This document shows positions 46,919 through 56,600 of a stretch of 64,000 nt of DNA, piece by piece. The first letter of the stretch is position 1; every line of letters starts with the position of its first letter. The stretch spans positions 63,915 to 127,914 of the forward strand of contig JACEFZ010014529.1 in NCBI GenBank assembly GCA_014155875.1, written 5' to 3'. The DNA comes from Cepaea nemoralis. Its lineage: Eukaryota > Mollusca > Gastropoda > Stylommatophora > Helicidae. Position numbers and translations under genes: made by a program. The notes under the pieces are model-generated. The model saw only the letters and a list, made by a program, of their open reading frames with translations, made no database searches and was not told the origin of the DNA.

Positions 46919-47019
46919 CAGGCGGAAAAAACTAAGTCCTAAACGATCATTGCTTGTATTACTTGACATGGAGATCGTGTCTTGTTAATATCAGGCCAAA
47001 ATAAAAAAAGATTCTGTTT

Positions 47020-47495
47020 TGTCAACTTCAGTGCATCAAGAGGACCAGTGTTATTGTGTTTTGTCAACTTCAGTGCAACAAGAGGACCAATGTTATTGTG
47101 TTTTGTTAACTTCAGTGCAACAAGAGTACCAGTGTTATTGTGTTTTGTTAACTTCAGTGCAACAAGAGGACCAGTGTTATTGTGTTTTGTTAACTTGCAG
47201 TGCAACTCTAGAGGACCGTGGTTTTGTGTTTTGTTAACTTCAGTGCAACAACAGGACCAGTGTTATTGTGTTTTGTCAACTTCAGTGCAACTAGAGGACC
47301 GTGGTATTGTGTTTTGTTAACTTCAGTGCAACAAGGGGGCCAGTGTTATTGTGTTTTGTCAACTTCAGTGCAACAAGAGGACCAATGTTATTGTGTTTTG
47401 TTAACTTGCAGTGCAACTAGAGGACCGAGGCATTGTGTTTTGTTAACTTCAGTGCAACAAGAGATCCAATGTTGTGTTTTGTTACCATCAGTTTA
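47020..47495 (+). repeat. 42-bp minisatellite, about eleven copies, upstream of exon 13, acceptor-like
   Basis: The unit includes TGTGTTTTGTTAACTTCAGT and GCAACAAGAGGACCAGTGT. Each carries a pyrimidine-rich TTTTGTTAACTTCAG resembling a 3' splice site. The genuine exon 13 acceptor, TTATTTTGTTAG|CCTCAATTGAAGAGG, looks like a diverged member of the same series. Confidence 0.9.
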
Positions 47496-47527
47496 AGAGA
47501 TGATTCAATATGATCTTATTTTGTTAG

Positions 47528-47641
47528 CCTCAATTGAAGAGGAGGTGCAACCCCCTGTTGAAGAAGTCCCAGAGGAGGCCCCAGTGGTTCAGCGTCCTCC
47601 TGAGCCAGAGATCCAGGAACCAGAGATCCAGGAACCAGAAG
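47528..47641 (+). CDS. ADD1: Adducin exon 13
   Basis: It encodes SIEEEVQPPVEEVPEEAPVV and a duplicated EPEIQEPEIQEPE. It is a Pro/Glu-rich, disordered tail segment with a small coding repeat (ATCCAGGAACCAGAG twice). Incoming and outgoing phases are both 1, so the exon is 38 codons long and could be skipped without breaking the frame. Donor GAAG|GTAAGA. Confidence 0.88.
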
Positions 47642-47741
47642 GTAAGACAATTATACATCATCATCATCATATTTCTGGTGCAGCTTTCTGTTGTTTTTTG
47701 TCCGTGCATTTAGAGTGTGGCAAAAACACACTGGGGTAACG

Positions 47742-48580
47742 CATGCCAAGGTTACTTCAACACTAAGGAATAAGACTCAGAAAATGCATTTGCATCTGAA
47801 ATCATGAGTGCCTCATTTCAACATAAATTTTGTGTTAAAAGTTGAACTCATTTTCAACTAAATGATTATGTAAATATGAACAGCAGTCAACACTTCTTAG
47901 CTGTATTTATAAATTGTCAGGTAAATTGATATTTTAGATTTGTGACATATACTTAAAAGTGCTACCACTAAACACTGGTATGGTAAAATGAGCTAATGTA
48001 AATTAGATCTGTGATAGATTTAACACTAGTATTATGTAGTAAATAGAATCAAGTCAAATACTATTATAATGTAGTTAAACAAAATCAAGTCAATCACCCT
48101 CATACTTTAGTAAACAAAAAAAGTATAAAGTCAAACAACATTATAATGATGTAACAAGAATTAAATGAAACAGCATACTAATTTAGTAACAAGAATTGAG
48201 TCAGGCACCATTATAATGTAGTTTAAAAAATCAGGTCAAACTTGATCTATGATATATTTAGCACATTTGTAGTGTAATAAAAAAAAGATCAAGTCCAGCT
48301 TGATTGATCAACAAAGTTGATAATTGTTATTCTCACACAGCCAAATGATCATATGTTCTAATAATGTTAGTTTTATAATAGCTTGATCATCTGGTGCTTG
48401 TACACAATTGCTGAATGTAACCTGTGTTTGCATGTACTGTATTCTAGTGCACATCAGTGCTTCAGTGAGCTGCATGAACCCACACCACACAACCGTGACC
48501 CAGTATCCCAGAATACTTTATGACCTTGTCCTTGTCAACAGCTGACTGTGATGTACATTTGTAATCTGATGTTTCAGATG
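47742..48580. other. No recognised feature in intron 13
   Basis: AT-rich, with loose repetition of AAATCAAGTCAAAC-type strings at 48040-48300, and no ORF of note. Confidence 0.4.
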
Positions 48581-48584
48581 GCAG

Positions 48585-48795
48585 CAGTAGTCCATGTGGG
48601 TGTGGAGAAGCTAGTCTATGTGGGTGTGGAGAAACTAGTCCATGTGGGTGTGGAGAAACTAGTCCGTGTGGGTGTGGAGAAACTAGTCCGTGTGGGTGTG
48701 GAGAAACTAGTCCGTGTGGGTGTGGAGAAACTAGTCCGTGTGGGTGTGGAGAAACTGTAGTCCATGTGGGTGTGGAGAAACTGTAGTCTGCGTGG
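48585..48795 (+). repeat. 24-bp minisatellite, about eight copies
   Basis: The unit is GTGTGGAGAAACTAGTCCGT followed by GTGG. The in-frame VGVEKLVR ORF is a product of the repeat. Confidence 0.95.
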
Positions 48796-48864
48796 GTGTA
48801 GGGAAATTGTTTGAACGTAAAGTTGTTCTATGTGGATGGTATGACTGGTTTCATGTGTGTATGT

Positions 48865-48970
48865 GTGAGAGAGAGAGAGACGTGTGAAAGTCAAGGAAAG
48901 AGAGAGACATAATGTATGTGAGAGAGACATAGTGTATGTATGTGAGAAGAGGGAGGGAGAGAGAGAGTCT
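48865..48970 (+). repeat. GA-rich low-complexity tract
   Basis: Several GAGAGA runs with interruptions. Confidence 0.85.
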
Positions 48971-49240
48971 GCACATATATGTGCTTTTGCTCTTGCTAAA
49001 ACAACACATAGGCAAGGTGCTTCAATATCCCATGGTAGAAACGGAATAACTCAGAATGAGAACAATAACGGCCGTGTCGAGTGAAGATTTACACCTCTGT
49101 TCTGTAGATTCACACAAGCTTTAGAATACAAGATGTCTGTTGAATTGCTTATGTAATGTTGCATGATAGCATCAGTGTTGCCTTGCTGTGTGTTCCTGCA
49201 TGTAATTGTCTTCTTTTTGTTGTCAATATTGTTGTTGTAG

Positions 49241-49309
49241 TGAGATATACTAGAGCGTATGAGACTTCCAGCGATACGCCAGTCACTAGCAGACCTCGGC
49301 CCTCACAAG
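49241..49309 (+). CDS. ADD1: Adducin exon 14
   Basis: After acceptor GTTGTTGTAG the frame encodes VRYTRAYETSSDTPVTSRPR and PSQ, ending at donor CAAG|GTAAGC in phase 1. It is a short Ser/Thr/Pro-rich tail segment, 23 codons and phase 1 to phase 1, so it could also be a cassette exon. It is less conserved than the other exons, so the call rests on splice sites and phase. Confidence 0.75.
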
Positions 49310-50140
49310 GTAAGCATGAGTTACCTTTGTTTCAGCTTGGTCGCTTCCCCTGAATGCATAAGTAGTAGTAATTCTAGAACAGTCTAAACTCTTGGTTGCT
49401 TCTCCTAACAGTGTACTAATTAGTCCTCTAGAACATTCTAAACAATTGTTTTGTCTTGCCAGGGACTGTATGGGAAGTTGCTGAACGATCTCTGAAACAT
49501 TATATAACAATTTCATTTTATCTGAATTGAAAGTATTATTAAACGTTAAACAAAAGTATTTTTTCACTGTAAATGTATTGTTTGCAGCAAATAATATATA
49601 CACTGCTTAAGTTGGTTTAGCATTTTTTACAAGATTTCTAACTTGAGTTTGTTAAAAAATGATCTTACCCTAATTGTGAAAGTATTCAAGCCATGGTTTT
49701 ATTTCCTTCCTGTGCTCTAGAAGCTTCTGCTGCAGCTCTGTACTCTCAGGCTTATTTATTTCAATTCTCATTGAAAACCCCAGCCTTTCATTTGCACACA
49801 ATTACTTTGTGATAGAGAGGCACGGAGCTTTTGTTTTTGTGTCCTGTTGTTGGGCTGTTTGAGACTTGAAATTGAATTGTGCTTATAAATAAATGGGGGG
49901 GGGGGGGGATACTACCATAGCAGTAACTGCCTTAGGGGTGTGAAGTGTTGGGCCTTCACATATTCTAGGTCATGAAATATGAGGTGAGATGGCCAGTTTC
50001 CTTCCTCATCACCTTTCCTGCCCTGGCAGTTTGTTGAATAGTGTGTGATCTATTGTTTTAGGCTGGGTTGGCCCCCAAAGCCGTACTGGTCAGAAAAAAA
50101 TAGTCCTACCTGTGCTGGGGAATTTAACCCTGACCACTGT
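49310..50140. other. No recognised feature in intron 14
   Basis: It contains a short poly-G run (about 49896-49908) and no ORF with recognisable content. Confidence 0.4.
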
Positions 50141-50142
50141 CA

Positions 50143-50298
50143 TGATAAGCATGCACACTAACCACATGAGATGAGGCTTGTTTACTGATTGAGCATATGT
50201 GGCTATGTTCTGGGCTCTGTGATAAGCATGCGCACTAACCACATGAGATGAGACTTGTTTACTGATTGAGCATATGTGGCTATGTTCTGGGCTCTGTG
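50143..50298 (+). repeat. 78-bp tandem duplication
   Basis: GATAAGCATGC(A/G)CACTAACC and TGAGCATATGTGGCTATGTT occur twice with an offset of 78. Confidence 0.93.
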
Positions 50299-50489
50299 GC
50301 ATGTGCTCTAGTTAATCAGTCAAAGGTGTGAAAGTTCAGCTTCTGATGATCAGATCATAGTCAATAGGTCTATTTTATGCTTTGAGAGATGGGAAAGAGG
50401 TGCATTTTCTGCTGCAGTGACTAGACTATTTTATAAAAACAATTGTTTCACATATTTATTTCTATTTGGGGGTGATCAAATTCTTGAAG

Positions 50490-51080
50490 GATGGGTAATC
50501 TGCAGGCCCGGATGGTATCCCAGCAGAAGCTAAAAAGCCAGTATAAATACTTCAACTGAGGAGACTGAAGAAATATCAGCAGATGGTATGTGAGAGATTA
50601 AGAGATAACCATTGACAAACAACTAAGGGATGAACAGGCAGGTTTCCAACTTAACAGATTCTGCACTGACAAGATTTTGCATAACAATAGAGCAAAGCAT
50701 TGAAATGAATTCTATGGGATTTGTGGATGAAGAAAAGGCCTTTGATAGCATTGATAGGGAATCTCTTTGGAAATTCATGAGACACTATGGAATCTCACAG
50801 TTCATCAACTACAAAAGGCAGCATACAATCAAGGGTTCTTGTGGTGGGAGACTTATAGATATACTTGAAATAAGAAAAGGAGTGTGACAGGGATTTCTTT
50901 TGTCACCATTATTATTTTTACTGACAATAGACTCAATTATGAAGAGAACAATCACTAACATGAGAATGGAATTAACAGATTCTGACAATGCAGCTGGATG
51001 ATCTGGGCTTCATTTATAACATTGCTCACCTACCCCACTAACAAGGTCTAAAATTTCATTAGAAGAAAAACAAAGACATT
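50490..51080 (+). mobile_element. LINE RT fragment, intron 14
   Basis: Shifted frames encode AGPDGIPAE, MGFVDEEKAFDSIDRESLWK and the RT motif region LLSPLLFLLTIDSIM. Numerous stops show decay. Confidence 0.85.
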
Positions 51081-51700
51081 CTGGGACCCCCAAGTCTCTT
51101 TCTCCTTTTCTGCTTGTGCACCACATATGCCTGCTTGAAGACACACTTTGACTGTGCTAGCAACTGTCGGTAGATTTGCTGTGTTGTATGCCTACCTGAT
51201 GCGCCGCCCAACTCTCAAAAAGGTGATCAGTGTGTACATGGTGCATCATGGTTAATTCCCTCCCATGATACTTTTAATTTGGCCAGAAGAATGTAAACTT
51301 CTGTCTCCCTCTGTGGCCTCGGGTCATCACCTCTACATCCATGGTTCACTAAACCACAATGGACATCTTGCTGCCATGTTGCCTTTGCTTTCCATCCATG
51401 GCTGGAGGAACTCCATTTCTACATTCACCCATGTGGAAGCCGGTTCTACCTCTTGTCTCTTACCATTCATGTGTTCGTGGTCTGGCTCCTTCCTTCCACT
51501 TGCTCTTCTTTCTGCTGCAGAAAGCAACCCTCCCATGGCATCAATCTACCAACAGCATCTGCTGTTCGCAGCCTGCAGGAGACAGTAGATGTTCATGTCA
51601 TTACTGATTAGGCTGTGAGAGCCTGGCTAGACATAGTAATTAGCTATCTGACTGCATCGATTTGTTCCATTGGCCATTTGGTTGTTCCATAGCCAACATG
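51081..51700. other. Unidentified segment between two halves of a LINE
   Basis: A 107-codon plus-strand ORF (51265-51588) has no recognisable domain and overlaps a minus-strand ORF of similar quality. The segment is probably an insertion or recombined DNA within the LINE. Confidence 0.3.
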
Positions 51701-51714
51701 AGGCTTTCTCCACC

Positions 51715-51911
51715 TCGTCCAGTTGGTTCTCCACCTCATTCAATTGTTTCTCCGCCTCATTCAATTGTTTCTCCACCTCATTCAATTGTTTCTCCGCCTC
51801 ATTCAGTTGTTTCTCCACCTCATCCAGTTGGTTCTCCACCTCATTCAGTTGTTTCTCCATCTCATTCAGTTGTTTCGCCACCTCTTCCAGTTGTTTCTTC
51901 AGCTCATCCAT
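51715..51911 (-). repeat. 21-bp minisatellite encoding a heptad coiled coil on the minus strand
   Basis: About nine copies of TCCACCTCATTCAATTGTTTC give, on the minus strand, (V/A)EKQLNE heptads inside a 94-codon ORF that starts MDELKKQLEEVAKQLNEMEK at 51911. The 21-base period equals one coiled-coil heptad. It may be the relic of a retroelement ORF1 or gag leader, or a chance result of the repeat. Confidence 0.8.
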
Positions 51912-52004
51912 TTATTTCAGTGCCCAAGTTCTTAACTGTCATTTTGGTCCCAGCTGCATAAGCACACCGCTTGCATCATTTGAAACCAGATAGAGGGGGA
52001 ACAG

Positions 52005-52505
52005 ATAATTGATATTAAAAAGAAAGTACAAAAGTCAAGAGAAGCTTTCATAGCACTGCAGAAATCCTGTACCAGTCTGAGAGAATATTTAACTCTGATG
52101 TCAAATCAGCATTGCTCTATGGATCAGAAACATGCAGAACTGCTAGGACAATTACTAATAGACAGTCATGCGTTAACTGGTGCCTAGTCAGAATAGGACG
52201 GCCAGAATTGTTCTGACAGAGTCATCCTTGCAGAGCTTGTGGAGACAACTAAGCCTCTATCAACTCAAGAGGTGCGGACAAGATACTATCTTTGGGAAGG
52301 ACACACATTGAACAAAGCCCGTTAATAGTGTAACAGGAAACCCACGGGGCTGAAGAAATAGAGGCAGAGGACATAGAATTAGTGGCAGACATGAGTAACA
52401 TGGGGAGGGCACGGCACTGCAGGAGACAAGCCATAAATAGGCGGGCTTGGTGGGGGAGGGGGAGGGTGTATGCTCCATTAGAGGATACAATACAGTAGAA
52501 GAAGT
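52005..52505 (+). mobile_element. LINE C-terminal remnant
   Basis: It encodes ALLYGSETCR-like and NRRGRGHRI-like pieces of the post-RT region. With 50490-51080 it may be one LINE split by the intervening segment. Confidence 0.5.
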
Positions 52506-53121
52506 TTGCGGTCAGCTGAACTTTGTTTTCCTAAAGATCAGACCACACTAAAGCGGTACTTTTTTGATAGAGTGGGTGGTAACTTTGAGTGAACAATGAG
52601 TAGGCAACTTCTTGCAGCAGTAATCTCTCTCTGGGTGTTACCTGTTAGTGTTACTTTCAGGTTAAGTAACAATTTTTCAGTGGTGCTGTAAATTTCACAC
52701 AGAAAAGAATTGGTTCTTACATTTTATTTTAGAAGGCTAGTATATTTCTGGGGTATAATTTTATCTTATATTGTTTTTATTTTTGTTCTGTGAGTGAGGC
52801 ATTGATGCTGTAGATCCTTGACTGTTTGTATGTCAGAATCAGCTCATTAATATTTTATATTGTTGACCGTGTTTGCGAATCGAAATTATTATTATTTAAT
52901 GTTGTTCACTGTTTATGTTAATCAAATTATTACTATTGAATGTTGTTGAATGTTTGAGTGTCTAAATCAAATCAGAAATATTTAAAATTGCTGACCGTTT
53001 TTGTGAATCAAAATTATTATTATTTAATATTGTTGACTGTGTCTGAATCAAATCATGACTATTTAATAATGTTGACCGTTTGTTGACTGCCATGGTAAAG
53101 ATGTTTAAACTATGACCCTAG
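52506..53121. repeat. Intron 14 end, with degenerate AT-rich repeats
   Basis: Between about 52840 and 53095, TGTTGACTGT / TGTTGACCGT and AATTATTATTATTTAAT strings recur with a period of roughly 60-70 bases up to the acceptor of exon 15. Confidence 0.6.
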
Positions 53122-53214
53122 GCTACACCGTGCATGAAGACGTGATGCTGGCACAACTGGCAGAGAAAGTCGTGCGGACAGTCATTCACGACGCACTGTC
53201 TGTCGCACAACAGG
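53122..53214 (+). CDS. ADD1: Adducin exon 15, short form, carrying a putative PKA RII-binding helix
   Basis: The acceptor ACTATGACCCTAG lets GC complete the split Gly codon from exon 14, so the frame reads ...SQ-GYTVHEDVMLAQLAEKVV. Residues AEKVVRTVIHDA (53160-53195) fit the published RII-binding pattern of paired aliphatic residues spaced along an amphipathic helix. A canonical donor CAACAGG|GTAAGG follows at 53214 and leaves phase 1, so the exon can act as a 31-codon cassette. The acceptor has a weak pyrimidine tract. An ATG at 53112 lies in the acceptor, so an independent gene start is an alternative reading. Confidence 0.65.
53160..53195 (+). other. A-kinase-anchoring (RII-binding) helix motif
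   Basis: The twelve residues A-E-K-V-V-R-T-V-I-H-D-A place Ala, Val-Val, Val-Ile and Ala exactly where the AKAP consensus requires small or aliphatic residues, with charged residues on the other face. There is no proline within the helix. Binding is a prediction from the pattern. Confidence 0.6.
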
Positions 53215-53671
53215 GTAAGGGGCAGCAGATACTGATAGGGGCCGACCCCCTGCGCAAGCACCATTGTGTAGATCATCATTCAGTGGGTGGACAGATCAGG
53301 TCCCGTCATAGACATATTTCCTCTCATTGTAAACCAATTCAATGTGTAGATTCTGGTCACGGTTATTCTAATGATAAATGTTCAGATTGCCACAGCCCAG
53401 TTAGAACATGTGTATTACACAAAATAAACCATATTTATGATGGGGGTCATAAAGGGACAGAAACAGAAGTGAAATGTCAGGAGGCGGGAGTTACCTGCCT
53501 TCATCCACAGAATGAGAACCTTTTAGAGCTCAGTACTGATCAAATTGAAAGGGGTTCATCTTTTTGTAACACCAGGTGCACTGTTAGAGGCCGGGGAGAG
53601 ATTACTGTAGGGATTTGCAGAGGGGGTCCAGATGAAGAGTTTTCAGCTGCTGTGGTTTTGGGATCAGGCAG
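53215..53671 (+). other. Possible retained intron, coding a Cys/His-rich stretch
   Basis: This 457-base segment begins at GTAAGG and ends at GGGATCAGGCAG. Removing it would restore the frame between the exon 15 start and the long frame from 53611, without any sequencing error. Yet frame 0 is open across it for about 190 codons and encodes a Cys/His-rich peptide (KHHCVDHH, HISSHCKPIQC, KCSDCHSPVRTC). Both readings stay possible, including alternative retention. Confidence 0.4.
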
Positions 53672-56600
53672 CTGTATGTCTCAGCAGCAGGGTGCAGCTG
53701 ACGGTGGCTTTCAATGCTCGGAGAATCCCTTGCCTGCACCCCCCTGTCACTATCAGGCAACAGCCGAATGTTCAACAGCTACCGGGTGACATGACTTCCT
53801 CAAGAAAAGACACAGCCATCAATCAAAGGTGTATGCATTCCAGACCTAATGGTCACATAATTTTACCACAGAGTAAACCTCCGCATGATGCCTTGAAATG
53901 TCTCCCTGCTCAAGCTTATGAAGCTTCCGTGAACTTAAAGAACCTCATGAGAGATGATATCCCAGCATTGACCCAAGGTGATAAATTTGCATTTAGCTTT
54001 CATGAGAAACATCTACATGACATCGCTCTCACAACTAAAGCTGGTGCAGCTAGGTACAAAAATTTATTGATCATCGATGAAGGGTCACATGTGGAATATG
54101 TACCACACTTTAATGCTCCATCTGAAGAGAATCTGCTCAGATCAGCTGGACAGAAGCTGGGGAAATGTCAGGCAGTGTTAGATACACGGCCATTTGATGA
54201 CCTAAAGCTGCAGTTACCATCCACTGATAATTTCACGGACAACACGGATTCGGTGACTCTACTGACAGAATTAGCTCATTCTGTTGACGGGTGTAAGAAG
54301 AACCCAATAGGCAATGTCTTCCTACCAGACAACATCAAGAGTGGTGTTGGTGGATTATCAAAGAATGCTTTTGACAGTTATAACTTAATAAAGCATCTTG
54401 ATTTCCTGACAATGTCCAGAGACAATTCTTTCAGCCCGCCTGAAATAATTGCGTTCCCTGTGTCTAGGGTGGGCATGCCACCTGGACAAGGTACTTCAAA
54501 TTTTCACAGAGCAACTGAAGTTGAAGGACGGCCAAGATACGAAGCTTTTCATCAATCACCAGCTACAGTATCCAGAACTCCGGGAAGAGGCGGAGCTCGA
54601 GAAGTTACTGGTTCTGAAGACACTGCTTCACAACAAAGATGGGCACCAAGGCAGAATTATCAAAGGAGGCAGCTGGATCAGTCTGTCGAGGAAACTGTCA
54701 GTGTTATAAGTGATGCCGCACGCAGAGAGGACAAGAGGGTGTTAGAGAGAAGCTTTGGAAGGCAGGGACAACTATATATGGATCCAGAACAGAGTAAGTT
54801 GGACTCTTTGAGACGTGAAGAAGGACTACGAAAATATAGAGAGGAGAAACGGGCAAGAAGGAATGAGGAAGCACGCGTCATATATGAAATGCGAATAAAT
54901 GACCCAAATTATAGCGGTCCCATCATTACTGATGGATTGAAGAAAGATGTGGGCAACAACCGGGCGTACGGATATAACAAGAATGATAGAGACAATGAAA
55001 TGTCCAGGACAGAGAGTAAATACCAAACACGTGAAGAAGCCGTCGGAAATGAAGCAAACATCAGGAAAAGTGCATATTACATGAGAAATGAAAGGGCCAG
55101 AAGAAATGATGGAGTGGGTGATGAAAGGAATACCAGAAATCAAGACAACAAACTCCATGAGGCTGAGCGCAGGCCTGGCTTGGGACGAGAAAGTAACAAG
55201 TATGATCTTTCTGATGATGATACTGAAACATTTCACATTGACAGTTTGGACGCCCAAAAATCTGGTACAAGTGACTCGGATATTGAGCATTTCTCAGTTG
55301 TTTCCAAGAAAACAGAAAGTTCTGAAAAGTTGATTAAAGAATTGAAAGATAAAATTGAGGATAGAAAAAGTAGAATGTTGGAGAAAACACAGGATGTTGG
55401 AGGAGACAAATTGGCAGTTGTAGAAAAGTTGGTGGATATAATGGGTGAAAAGCAGCCAACCACAGCAAATATCTCTGTGAATCAGGTGGGTTCGATTCCT
55501 GCATCCACTCGGCTGCAGCAGCCAGTTAGTGGTGGCAAGGATAAGTCTGACATAATGGACAATGATAATGTGAGTGATATCAGTGATGATACAGTCCTGG
55601 AGAAAAAAGATGATAATAAACGTAGATCTCAGAGACCGGATGAGTGGGACAGGAGGAGCGCTGGCCGATACAGAGAGAAGAGTGAGGAGAGAGACAGAAG
55701 AAGAGGGAGGCAAGATGAGGAAGAGAGAAGGGATAGAGATCGATACAGGGAAAAGAGTGTGGATAGGGAGAGACGAGGAGGGAAGAGAGATGAGGAAGAT
55801 AGGGAGAAGAGTGAGGAAAAAGAGAGAATAGAACGTCATAATGAGGAGGGAATAGATAGGGATCGTTACCGGGGAAGGAGCAGCGGGGAACGGGAAAGAA
55901 GAAGAGGGAGGCGAGATGACGATAAGGAAGAAATGGAAAGAGATCGTTACCGAGGGAGGAGTGGGGAACGGGAAAGAAGAAGAGGAAGGCGAGATGAAGA
56001 GGAGGAAGACATGGATAGGGATCGTTACAGAGGGAGGAGTGGGGAAAGAAGAAGAAGGAGGCGAGATGAAGATGAGGAAGAAATGGATAGGGGTCGTTAC
56101 CGAGGGAGGAGTGGGGAACGGGAAAGAAGAAGAGGAAGGCGAGATGAAGATGAGGATGAAATGGATAGGGATCGCCACCGTGGGAGGAGTGGAGAACAGG
56201 AAAGAAGAAGAGGGAGGCGAGATGAAGAGGAGGAAGACATGGATAGGGATCGATACAGAGGGAGGAGTGGGGAAAGAAGAAGAAGGAGGCGAGATGAAGA
56301 TGAGGAAGAAATGGATAGGGATCGTTACAGAGGGAGGAGTGGAGAACGGGAAAGAAGAAGAGGAAGGCGAGATGAAGATGATGAAATGGATAGGGATCGC
56401 CACCGTGGGAGGAGTGGGGAACGGGACAGAAGAAGAACAACACGAGATAATGAAGATGCCAGCAATCGGCAAAGAGGAAAGAGTGCTGAACGAGAGAGAA
56501 AAAGAGGAAGACGAGGTAATGAGGAAGAAGAAGAAGAAGACAGTGACCAGTACACAGGAAAGAATGAGGACAAGTACAGACAAGGGAAAAGAAGAGATGA

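Noticed and set aside
47019..47496. Cys-rich ORFs (CYCVLSTSVQQEDQ repeats)
   Set aside because: They translate the 42-bp intronic repeat, whose period is a multiple of three; no splice sites support coding use.
51265..51607. ORFs of 107 and 82 codons between LINE halves
   Set aside because: No domain, no splice context, and equally good antisense frames.
54449..54709. An 86-codon alternative frame inside the giant tail
   Set aside because: The main frame is open throughout and the alternative has no continuation, so it was treated as a shadow.
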